A DNA stretch of 10,053 nucleotides, taken from positions 1 through 10,053 of the forward strand of contig DATCDS010000083.1 in the NCBI GenBank assembly GCA_036510515.1, read 5' to 3'. This stretch comes from JALYSX01 sp036510515. Its GTDB lineage: Bacteria; Vulcanimicrobiota; Vulcanimicrobiia; Vulcanimicrobiales; Vulcanimicrobiaceae. The stretch's first letter is position 1, and every line of letters starts with the position of its first letter. The notes beneath the pieces were generated by a model, which was not told the DNA's origin, did not search any database, and saw nothing but the letters and a program-made list of their open reading frames with translations. Shown piece by piece: positions 4,375-10,053 of this stretch. Made by a program: the position numbers and the translations under genes.

Positions 4375-5229
4375 ATGTTTTCACACATTTCGTCGCTTCG
4401 ACTCACATTGGTTGCATCGCTCGGCATAGCGGCCGTCGCGCTAAGCGGATGCAACGGCTCGACCTCCAGCGTTCTGGGCGGGCTTACCGGCAACGGCTAC
4501 GTTCGCGTGCTCGATGGTTCGCCCGACGCCGGAAACGTCGACATCGCCATCGACAACAACGTCGTCTTGAGCAACGCGTCGTACGGCAGCCTGACGCGTT
4601 ACTTCTCGGTCACCGGCGGCACCAATCACGCGATCCATATTTACGCGGCCGGCTCGGATACCGGCAACGGAATCTTTAGCGGGTCGATCGCCGAAAACTC
4701 GGGCGCCGACTATACCGTCGTTTTTAGCGGAGAGCTGCACCCGTCGTATCAGGCGGCGGCCAACGTCGGCTTCATCACGTTTGCCGAGCAGCCGTTCTCG
4801 GGCACGCCCAGCGGCGGTGGGGCGCTGAACTTTCACCACGCGGCGCCGTTTGCAGCCGCGGCGACCGGTCTGAACCAAAGTACGGTGCAGTTCGGTTACT
4901 CCGTTGACAATTTTCCGGCCAATAACACCGTGGGCACCCCGCAGTCTATCTCGGGCATGACCAATCCGGTCGGCCTGCCGTCTAACGCCGTGGGAACGCC
5001 GATTACGCTGTATGCGGTCAACAATGCGACGGTGACGACCACGCCCGGCGCGGTGAGCTCGTCGTGTTCGAGCAACCAGATCCCTTGCACGACGCCCAAC
5101 CTCTCGCTGTACTTAGTCGACGGACCTGCGGCCTCGCTGACGCCGAGCGCCCCGCCCGCGGGTGTCTCGCTCACGGCCAAGGCGGCACTCTTGGGCGTGT
5201 TCGACGGAAACGGGCTTCTCACGCAATAG
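4375..5229 (+). CDS. DUF4397-domain lipoprotein
   Basis: A 284-residue lipoprotein. The N-terminus has a hydrophobic signal and the lipobox LSGC, with lipidated C26. Residues 42-135 match DUF4397: VRVLDGSPDAGNVDIAIDN, then VLSNASYGSLTRYFSVTGG. This family is found in surface and secreted proteins and has no known reaction. A second, more divergent beta-rich half (about 150-284) begins LNFHHAAPFA and may be another copy of the fold; C231 and C238 could bridge. The start ATG at 4375 has no Shine-Dalgarno. A possible -10 (TAGAAC, 4362-4367) lies so close that the mRNA may be leaderless. The gene end contains the promoter of the RNase P RNA gene 22 bases downstream. Confidence 0.85.
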   Translation: MFSHISSLRLTLVASLGIAAVALSGCNGSTSSVLGGLTGNGYVRVLDGSPDAGNVDIAIDNNVVLSNASYGSLTRYFSVTGGTNHAIHIYAAGSDTGNGIFSGSIAENSGADYTVVFSGELHPSYQAAANVGFITFAEQPFSGTPSGGGALNFHHAAPFAAAATGLNQSTVQFGYSVDNFPANNTVGTPQSISGMTNPVGLPSNAVGTPITLYAVNNATVTTTPGAVSSSCSSNQIPCTTPNLSLYLVDGPAASLTPSAPPAGVSLTAKAALLGVFDGNGLLTQ

Positions 5230-5245
5230 CGTTGTGCGGTATACT
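5216..5245 (+). promoter_or_regulatory. Promoter of the RNase P RNA gene
   Basis: TTCTCA (5216-5221) and TATACT (5240-5245) are spaced 18 bases apart. The predicted start, about 5252, coincides with the first base that can pair in helix P1. The -35 and spacer overlap the last codons of the DUF4397 gene. Confidence 0.6.
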
Positions 5246-5251
5246 GCGCCC

Positions 5252-5606
5252 TGCGGAGTACGCCGGATGATCGCCCTACGGGGAGGAAAGTCCGGGCTTC
5301 AATGGGCAGGGTGCAGGATAACGTCCTGTCGGGGCAACTCGAAGGAAAGTGCCACAGAAACAAACCGCCCGCTTGCGGGCAAGGGTGAAATCGTGAGGTA
5401 AGAGCTCACGGGGCGTCGCGGTGACGCGCGCCCGGGTAAACCCCACCTGAAGCAAGATCGCACGATCCGCTCCCCGGCTTGCCGGGGAGCCGGGCGGCCC
5501 GCCCGAACGAGCGATCGCATCGAGGTACGCGGTAACGCGCACCCCAGACAGATGGTCATCTCCGGCTTCGGCCGGAACAGAATCCGGCTTACAGGCGTGC
5601 TTCGCA
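5252..5606 (+). ncRNA. rnpB: RNase P RNA, bacterial type A
   Basis: The catalytic RNA that removes tRNA 5' leaders. The ends are set by helix P1: GCGGAGTACGCC (5253-5264) pairs with GGCGTGCTTCGC (5594-5605), and T5252-A5606 extends it. Conserved blocks appear in order: GAGGAAAGTCC at 5283-5293, the CAGGGTGCAGGATAACG region near 5317, ACAGAAACAAACCGCC near 5355, GGTAAGAGCTCAC near 5397, the GGTAAACCCCACCTGA block near 5435, AGACAGATGGTC near 5546, and ACAGAATCCGGCTTAC (5577-5592). The length, about 355 nt, is normal. The block usually written ACAGAAAnnAAACCGC appears here one or two bases shorter. The hairpin after it (5627-5640) lacks a T run. Confidence 0.97.
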
Positions 5607-5668
5607 ACCATTCGCCGACCAGCAACCGTTCTGGAGAACGAACCTTCTAAGGAGCAGCGCAGGCAACC

Positions 5669-6073
5669 GTGAGCAACCCGCAGTTTACCCCCGAAATGAC
5701 CGTCGACCAAGCCTTCAAACTTCATGCCGGAGCGCGGCGCGTATTCGCGCGCTTTCACCTGGGCGGATGTTCGAATTGCGCGATTAGCGAGAGCCACACG
5801 ATCGGCGCGGTCAGCACCGATTACGGAATCCCGCTGGAGATGCTGCTGGGCAGCCTCAACGGGCTCTGGGATCAGGGCTCGCTCGCGATCGGCGACAAGG
5901 TCCGCATTCCCGACGAAATACGCGCGAAGATTCCTCAGTTGTCGACCGTCCCCGAAGTCGGTGAGATCACCGGCGCCGAGGGCGGCGCTTACACCGCCGA
6001 GTTCGGCGAGGTACGCCTACAGGGCTTGGCCGAGGATTTTCTGCCCGTTCAAGCGGCCGCAACGCCCGCCTAA
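5669..6073 (+). CDS. DUF1858 CxxC protein with C-terminal extension
   Basis: A 134-residue protein. Residues 8-65 match DUF1858, a small redox-disulfide type domain: MTVDQAFKLHAGARRVFARF, then LGGCSNCAIS with C34 and C37 (the C-x2-C pair), and a LLGSLN end typical of the family. DUF1858 proteins are usually about 70 residues; here a further 65 or so follow, beginning GLWDQGSLAIGDKVRIPDEI, which look like a small beta domain. The start is GTG 5669. AGG lies 5 bases upstream, and a stronger AAGGAG (5649-5654) lies farther away than ideal. It ends 8 bases from the convergent DUF2203 gene. The partner of the cysteine pair is unknown, and so is the function. Confidence 0.8.
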   Translation: MSNPQFTPEMTVDQAFKLHAGARRVFARFHLGGCSNCAISESHTIGAVSTDYGIPLEMLLGSLNGLWDQGSLAIGDKVRIPDEIRAKIPQLSTVPEVGEITGAEGGAYTAEFGEVRLQGLAEDFLPVQAAATPA

Positions 6074-6081
6074 CCGCACGA

Positions 6082-6504
6082 CTACTCCTCGAGCCCAATC
6101 TGTTCGTCGAGCGGCTTCCGGAAACGGAAGCCCTCGTCAATTCCATGCCAGTGTTGGATCGACGGCTCGCCACCCTTCCAACAGAGGTAGACGGGCGTGC
6201 CGTCGCGCAGGGACGGGAAATCAAGCAAGCCTAAGTCCAGGTCTTTTACGATGCAGCCAAACGATTCGATCCGATGGATCAACCGAACGATTTCACTCTT
6301 GCGTTCGCCCATGTGCGGCGGCGGGAACGGCGAACGCACGCCGGCCAGGCGCGGCATCGTCCGCGGCAAGGCGCGCGGCGCGGCCGAGCTCTCCAACAAC
6401 TGGATCGCCAGATCGCGTCGTTTTTCAAACAGCTCCTCGACCAGCGGGGCGATCCGCGCAATGAGGGCGTTGGCGCGTTCGACCGAAAAGAACTTCATGC
6501 CCAT
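6082..6504 (-). CDS. DUF2203 family protein
   Basis: A 140-residue cytosolic protein. The family pattern is clear: FSVERANALIARIAPLVEEL at the start, a helical middle with EIVRLIHRIESFGCIVKD, then LDLGLLDFPSLRDG, VYLCWKGGEP and a WHGIDEGF segment near the end. DUF2203 proteins have no established function. The start at ATG 6504 (MGMKFF) is preferred, with GGGA 7 bases upstream; ATG 6498 (MKFF) is close to the family's usual start. A longer form from ATG 6537 is possible but would overlap the rapZ start. It is convergent with the DUF1858 gene and divergent from rapZ. Confidence 0.85.
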   Translation of the reverse strand: MGMKFFSVERANALIARIAPLVEELFEKRRDLAIQLLESSAAPRALPRTMPRLAGVRSPFPPPHMGERKSEIVRLIHRIESFGCIVKDLDLGLLDFPSLRDGTPVYLCWKGGEPSIQHWHGIDEGFRFRKPLDEQIGLEE

Positions 6505-6531
6505 ACACCATTCCCGCCCATCGTGACCGCT

Positions 6532-7383
6532 ATGCATCTCGTCTTTGTTACCGGGCTCTCGGGTGCCGGCAAGAGCCAAACGATGAAGACGTTCGAAGAC
6601 CTGGGATTTTACTGCATCGACAACCTTCCTCCCGCACTGGTCGAGCGGACGTTGGCATTGTTCGAGGAGGCCGGCATCAAGCGCGCCGCGGTCGCGCTGG
6701 ACGTTCGCAGCGGCGGTCCCTTGGGCGGCGCGCTGGCCGCCATCGAGGCTGCGAGCACGCCGCAGCGTCGGGTCGACGTCCTATTTGTCGATTCGCGCGA
6801 CGAAACGCTGATGCGCCGCTACAGCGAAACGCGCAGGCGCCATCCGGTCGCATCGGCGGGCTCGCTGCGCGAGGCGATCGTCAACGAGCGCGCGTTCTTA
6901 GCGCCGTTGCGCGCGCGCGCCAGCCACACCATCGATACGTCGGGCGCCACGCATCGTACGCTGACCGAGCGCATTCGCGAAGAGTTCGCACCCGACGAGC
7001 GAGACCATCGTCTCGACGTCAATGTCGTGGCCTTCGGATACAAGTACGGGCTGCCGCTCGACGTGGATCTGCTGTTCGACGTTCGCTTCTTACGCAATCC
7101 CAACTACGACGACGCCTTACGCCAGCTGACGGGCGCCGATGCGGCGGTCGCTGCGTACATCGAGGCCGACGCCGCGCTCGAACCGTTCTTGGAAAAGACC
7201 TTCGCCCTCTTGGACTTTCTCATGCCCCGCTACGACGACGAGGGCAAGGCGCGCCTCACCATCGGCGTCGGCTGCACCGGCGGTCGGCATCGGTCCGTCT
7301 ACGTTGCCGGACGTATCGCGGCACATCTGCGCGACGGTGGCGCGTTTGCCGTCGCGCTAGAACTGCGGGACGCGCACCACTGA
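6532..7383 (+). CDS. rapZ: RapZ/YvcJ family nucleotide-binding protein
   Basis: A 283-residue protein, the normal RapZ length. The Walker A motif GLSGAGKS is at residues 8-15. SFEDLGYFCVDNLPP-like FEDLGFYCIDNLPPAL follows. Walker B is at DVLFVD (82-87), with ETLMRRYSETRRRHP at 91-105. The conserved C-terminal GCTGGRHRSVY is at 247-257. In E. coli RapZ is an RNA-binding adaptor that controls glucosamine-6-phosphate synthase through small RNAs; in Bacillus YvcJ affects competence. Which role applies here is unknown. The start at ATG 6532 gives MHLVFVTG. GTG 6523, three codons upstream, is the alternative; neither has a Shine-Dalgarno. The upstream gene is divergent and only 27 bases away, so the promoter must overlap that gene. 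The stop overlaps the yvcK start by one base (TGATG). Confidence 0.95.
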   Translation: MHLVFVTGLSGAGKSQTMKTFEDLGFYCIDNLPPALVERTLALFEEAGIKRAAVALDVRSGGPLGGALAAIEAASTPQRRVDVLFVDSRDETLMRRYSETRRRHPVASAGSLREAIVNERAFLAPLRARASHTIDTSGATHRTLTERIREEFAPDERDHRLDVNVVAFGYKYGLPLDVDLLFDVRFLRNPNYDDALRQLTGADAAVAAYIEADAALEPFLEKTFALLDFLMPRYDDEGKARLTIGVGCTGGRHRSVYVAGRIAAHLRDGGAFAVALELRDAHH

Positions 7384-8708
7384 TGCGCGAGAGATTCTTC
7401 CCTTTGGCGCGGTGGCTGCTTCCCGGTTTGGGGGTCAAGCGCTGGCTGCTCGTCACGCTGTTGGGCGCGGTACTCCTGGTCAACGGAATCGACCGATTCC
7501 TGGTCGCGCAAGCTTACAGCTTCCACATAAACGAAACGGTCGACGGCATCGTCAACGACTATTTTTCACCATCGTACCTATCCTACATCTTCATTGGGAT
7601 CGGGCTGCTGGCCATCCTCGTCGGGTTGCGTATGTGGCTGCGCTCGATCGTGCGCGCCTCGCGCATGGGTGGTTCTGGACGCATCGTCGACACGCTGATC
7701 GGCATGCGCCTCAATCAAGGTTACAAGATCGTCGCGGTGGGCGGTGGTACGGGTCTTTCGACGCTGCTGCGCGGCCTCAAACGCTACACGTCCAACCTGA
7801 CGGCCGTCGTGACGGTCAGCGACGATGGCGGTTCGTCGGGACGCCTGCAAAAGGAACTGGGCGTCTTACCTCCGGGCGATATTCGCAACTGCCTGGTGGC
7901 GCTCGCCGACGACGAAGCGATGGTGACCGATCTCTTTCGCTATCGCTTTTCCGATGGCGAAGGGCTGTCGGGCCACTCGTTCGGCAATCTGTTTTTGGCA
8001 GCCATGACCGGGATCACCGGCAACTTCGATACCGCGGTCAAGGAGTCGAGCCGCGTGCTCAACATCGTCGGGCGCGTTTTGCCCGCGACGCTGGCGGTCG
8101 TACGCTTGTGCGCTCGGCTCACCGACGGCACGACGATCGAGGGCGAATCCAACATCGGCAGCCTGCACGGTCCCATCGAAACGGTCTACTTCGATCCCCC
8201 GTTTGCGCCGCCGCTGCACGAAGTGCTGGAAGCGATCGCGCAAGCCGATGCGATCGTCTTGGGTCCGGGCTCGCTCTATACGTCGATTCTCCCCAACCTG
8301 CTCGTCGATGGTCTCGCTCGCGCGATCGCTCAGTCGAGCGCGATTAAAATATACGTCTGCAACGTGATGACCCAACCCGGCGAAACCGACGATCTGACCG
8401 CATCGGACCACGTCCGCCGGTTGCTCGAGGTTGCCGGGGAACGCGTCTGCGATACCGTCATCGTCAACAACGAGGCGCCGCAGCGCTTGGTGAAAGCCTA
8501 TGCCGTAGAAGGTCAGGTGCCTGTCGAGGCCGATGTCGCCAAGGTCGCGTCGCTGGGTTTGACGCCGATCTCAGCGCAGGTCATCAGCGAAACGCAAACG
8601 GTTCGCCACGATTCGGAAAAGCTCGCCAAGGTGGTGATCGACGCTCTGGATCGCACCATCGCGCAGCGCGCGTCGTTCGTTCGCCCCGCGCAAACCTACG
8701 AGCGGTAG
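7383..8708 (+). CDS. yvcK: YvcK/CofD-like protein with two N-terminal membrane helices
   Basis: A 441-residue protein. Residues 20-42 and 65-86 are hydrophobic membrane segments. The cytosolic YvcK/CofD-like domain starts near 114, with KIVAVGGGTGLSTLLRGLKR, TVSDDGGSSG (144-153), PPGDIRN (163-169) and GHSFGNL (197-203). These are the family's nucleotide-sugar-binding motifs. In Bacillus YvcK binds UDP-sugars and is needed for growth on gluconeogenic carbon sources and for cell-wall synthesis. Classical YvcK is about 320 residues and soluble; the extra membrane anchor is known in some other phyla. The start overlaps the rapZ stop. The common third partner whiA does not follow; instead a minus-strand gene overlaps its end by 13 bases. 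Confidence 0.94.
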   Translation: MRERFFPLARWLLPGLGVKRWLLVTLLGAVLLVNGIDRFLVAQAYSFHINETVDGIVNDYFSPSYLSYIFIGIGLLAILVGLRMWLRSIVRASRMGGSGRIVDTLIGMRLNQGYKIVAVGGGTGLSTLLRGLKRYTSNLTAVVTVSDDGGSSGRLQKELGVLPPGDIRNCLVALADDEAMVTDLFRYRFSDGEGLSGHSFGNLFLAAMTGITGNFDTAVKESSRVLNIVGRVLPATLAVVRLCARLTDGTTIEGESNIGSLHGPIETVYFDPPFAPPLHEVLEAIAQADAIVLGPGSLYTSILPNLLVDGLARAIAQSSAIKIYVCNVMTQPGETDDLTASDHVRRLLEVAGERVCDTVIVNNEAPQRLVKAYAVEGQVPVEADVAKVASLGLTPISAQVISETQTVRHDSEKLAKVVIDALDRTIAQRASFVRPAQTYER

Positions 8709-9076
8709 GTCCGGCGCTTGGCCGCAGGCGACGCACCCGGCGTTTGGGCGTCGAGCTGCAGGCTCAACGTCGCGGCCTTTCCGGCGTCGGCGCGCGCGCT
8801 GGAACTCAACGGCGAATAGCCCTGCGCGGTGACGGTGTAGTCGTAATCGCCGGACGGGACGCGTGCGATAGAGAATTTTCCGTCCGCATCGGTGGTGACC
8901 GATAGGATCGCGTCGACGGTCACGACCGCGCCGGCGATGGGTTTTGAGCTGGCGCGGTCCAGCACGATCCCGCTCAGCGAGCCGTATTGCGCGGCGGGAG
9001 GAAGGTCGTCGGTGTTACAGGCCGCCAGGCCGACTGCCAGAGCGGCCGCAACGAGCAACGTTCGCGCGAAAGCCAT
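8696..9076 (-). CDS. Lipoprotein with carboxypeptidase-regulatory-like domain
   Basis: A 126-residue lipoprotein. The signal sequence has the lipobox LAAC with C20. Residues 32-108 form a transthyretin-like, carboxypeptidase-regulatory beta-sandwich: GSLSGIVLDRASSKPIAGAV, then TDADGKFSIARVPSGDYDYT and GYSPLS. These domains occur in surface proteins as binding or spacer modules. The basic tail (AAKRRTYRS) is encoded antisense to the end of yvcK; the two genes overlap by 13 bases. The ATG at 9076 has no strong ribosome binding site. It faces a promoter region of about 111 bases shared with the cystathionine beta-synthase gene. Confidence 0.83.
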   Translation of the reverse strand: MAFARTLLVAAALAVGLAACNTDDLPPAAQYGSLSGIVLDRASSKPIAGAVVTVDAILSVTTDADGKFSIARVPSGDYDYTVTAQGYSPLSSSARADAGKAATLSLQLDAQTPGASPAAKRRTYRS

Positions 9077-9090
9077 AGGGAGTCTTTCTA

Positions 9091-9129
9091 GCGTCGAGCC
9101 CGCCGCCCTGTGACAGGCGCGCTCGACGC
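9091..9129. promoter_or_regulatory. Nested inverted repeat between divergent genes
   Basis: GCGTCGAGC (9091-9099) and GCTCGACGC (9121-9129) are perfect 9-bp inverted copies 21 bases apart. Inside them is a smaller palindrome, CCTGT-G-ACAGG (9107-9117). No T run follows on either strand. It may be an operator or a structured leader of the lipoprotein mRNA. Confidence 0.5.
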
Positions 9130-9187
9130 CGACGCGAAAACCGCTACCGACCCCAACGATCCCCCTTCACCCGGAGGTTCCGCTCTC

Positions 9188-10053
9188 GTGGCTACGGCTT
9201 CAACCCGCTCCGACGGTCCGATCTACGCATCCGACGCGCTGGGCGCCATCGGCAATACGCCGCTTGTTCGACTCAATAAGGTCACCGACGGCGCGGCCTG
9301 CTTGGTGTTGGCCAAAGTCGAGTACATGAATCCCGGCGGCAGCGTGAAGGACCGGCCGGCCGTGGCGATGCTGCGCGCGGCCGAGGCGGCTGGACTCCTC
9401 AAACCCGGTGGAACGATCGTCGAACCGACGTCGGGTAACACCGGTTCGGGCTTGGCGATGGCCGCGGCAATTCGCGGCTATCGCTGTATCTTGGTCATGC
9501 CCGACAAGATGTCCAAAGAAAAGATCGACTTGCTGCGCGCCTACGGCGCCGAGGTTGTGGTCACGCCCAGCAACGTGGCGACGGATTCGCCCGAATCCTA
9601 TTACGGCGTCGCCAATCGTCTCTCGGTCGAAATCGCCGGTGCGTTCCAACCCAACCAATTTCACAACCATCACAACCCGGACGCGCACTACGCCACGACC
9701 GGCCCCGAGATTTGGGAGCAAACGCGCGGAACGATCACGCACTTGGTTGCCGGGATCGGAACGGGTGGCACGATTTCGGGCACGGCACGCTACCTGAAAG
9801 ATCAGAACCCCAAAATCCACGTCGTCGGCGCCGATCCGGAAGGCTCGATCTATTCCGGGGATACACCGCGCTCGTACGCCGTCGAGGGCATCGGCATGAA
9901 CTATTTACCCGACACGGTGGACCTCAAGGTCATCGACGAGATGGTACGCGTGACCGATCGCGAGTCGTTCCTGATGGCGCGGCGGATCACGCGCGAAGAA
10001 GGCTTACTCGTGGGCGGCTCGTCGGGAACCGCCGCCGTCGCCGCCGCTCGCCT
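9188..10053 (+). CDS. cbs: Cystathionine beta-synthase, C-terminus cut by window edge
   Basis: A PLP enzyme that joins serine and homocysteine to form cystathionine, the first step of reverse transsulfuration. 288 codons are visible. The PLP lysine is K54 in NPGGSVKDR. The loop TSGNTG (81-86) binds substrate, and GIGTGGTISGTARYLK binds the PLP phosphate. HNPDAHYATTGPEIWEQT, DPEGSI, and VEGIG followed by EEGLLVGGSSG favour CBS over O-acetylserine sulfhydrylase, which lacks the DPEGS motif. The start is GTG 9188 with GGAGG 10 bases upstream (9173-9177). Whether CBS-pair regulatory domains follow cannot be seen. Confidence 0.9.
   Translation, partial: MATASTRSDGPIYASDALGAIGNTPLVRLNKVTDGAACLVLAKVEYMNPGGSVKDRPAVAMLRAAEAAGLLKPGGTIVEPTSGNTGSGLAMAAAIRGYRCILVMPDKMSKEKIDLLRAYGAEVVVTPSNVATDSPESYYGVANRLSVEIAGAFQPNQFHNHHNPDAHYATTGPEIWEQTRGTITHLVAGIGTGGTISGTARYLKDQNPKIHVVGADPEGSIYSGDTPRSYAVEGIGMNYLPDTVDLKVIDEMVRVTDRESFLMARRITREEGLLVGGSSGTAAVAAAR

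Noticed and set aside
5627..5640. Hairpin CGTTC-TGGA-GAACG as terminator of the RNase P RNA gene
   Set aside because: The stem is only 5 bp and no T run follows.
6274..6522. An in-frame extension of rapZ upstream to an ATG at 6274
   Set aside because: It is antisense to the well-conserved DUF2203 gene, has no RapZ similarity, and RapZ proteins start just before the Walker A motif.
7412..8347. A 311-codon open frame inside yvcK
   Set aside because: It is Arg/His-rich frame-shift shadow sequence; yvcK in the other frame has all family motifs.

Overview
The window is about 10 kb of GC-rich bacterial chromosome with densely packed housekeeping genes, two lipoproteins, one secreted protein and a decayed tRNA-rich stretch. 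There is no phage structural gene, transposase, integrase or CRISPR array. The gene content points to a deep-branching, high-GC, possibly diderm lineage: a type A RNase P RNA, RapZ next to a YvcK with two N-terminal membrane helices, DUF4397 and carboxypeptidase-regulatory-like lipoproteins, and a SanA/YdcF remnant. Eremiobacterota (WPS-2) or a relative is my best guess, from general gene style only.

Left part (1-2304). A minus-strand operon, yceD (DUF177) - rpmF (bL32) - fabH (5' end only), is driven by a near-consensus sigma70-type promoter (TTGACA-17 bp-TACAAT on the minus strand, 981-1009). A perfect 10-bp hairpin lies just before the yceD start codon. The usual plsX is missing between rpmF and fabH. 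Divergent from this is a plus-strand three-gene operon: a lysozyme-like transglycosylase without a signal peptide and two small, helical, unrecognised proteins, the last two coupled by an ATGA overlap. This trio is the best candidate for an undescribed system.

Middle (2305-4374). Three tRNA genes, Ile(GAT), Ala(TGC) and Ala(GGC), lie here outside any rRNA operon, two of them followed by clear terminators or near one. Between them is a minus-strand pair: a broken sanA/ydcF-like gene (N-terminus lost, one frame change, two in-frame TAG codons) whose stop overlaps the start of an intact small unknown gene. Beyond the Ala tRNAs is the 3' part of another tRNA (T arm, acceptor strand and CCA, but no recognisable 5' half). 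It looks like an old attachment site or a tRNA pseudogene. A small secreted protein with two cysteines follows.

Right part (4375-10053). A DUF4397 lipoprotein is followed directly by the RNase P RNA gene, whose promoter lies in the end of the lipoprotein gene. Then comes a DUF1858 CxxC protein, convergent with a DUF2203 gene. DUF2203 is divergent from rapZ with almost no space between them. rapZ overlaps yvcK by one base. A small carboxypeptidase-regulatory-like lipoprotein overlaps yvcK tail to tail, and divergent from it is a cystathionine beta-synthase gene cut by the window end. A 9-bp inverted repeat with an inner dyad sits between these last two.

Together the genes cover fatty acid and ribosome supply, tRNA maturation, envelope-precursor and carbon-flow control (RapZ/YvcK) and sulfur amino acid synthesis. 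The accessory content is concentrated at 1041-2304 and 2455-4203.
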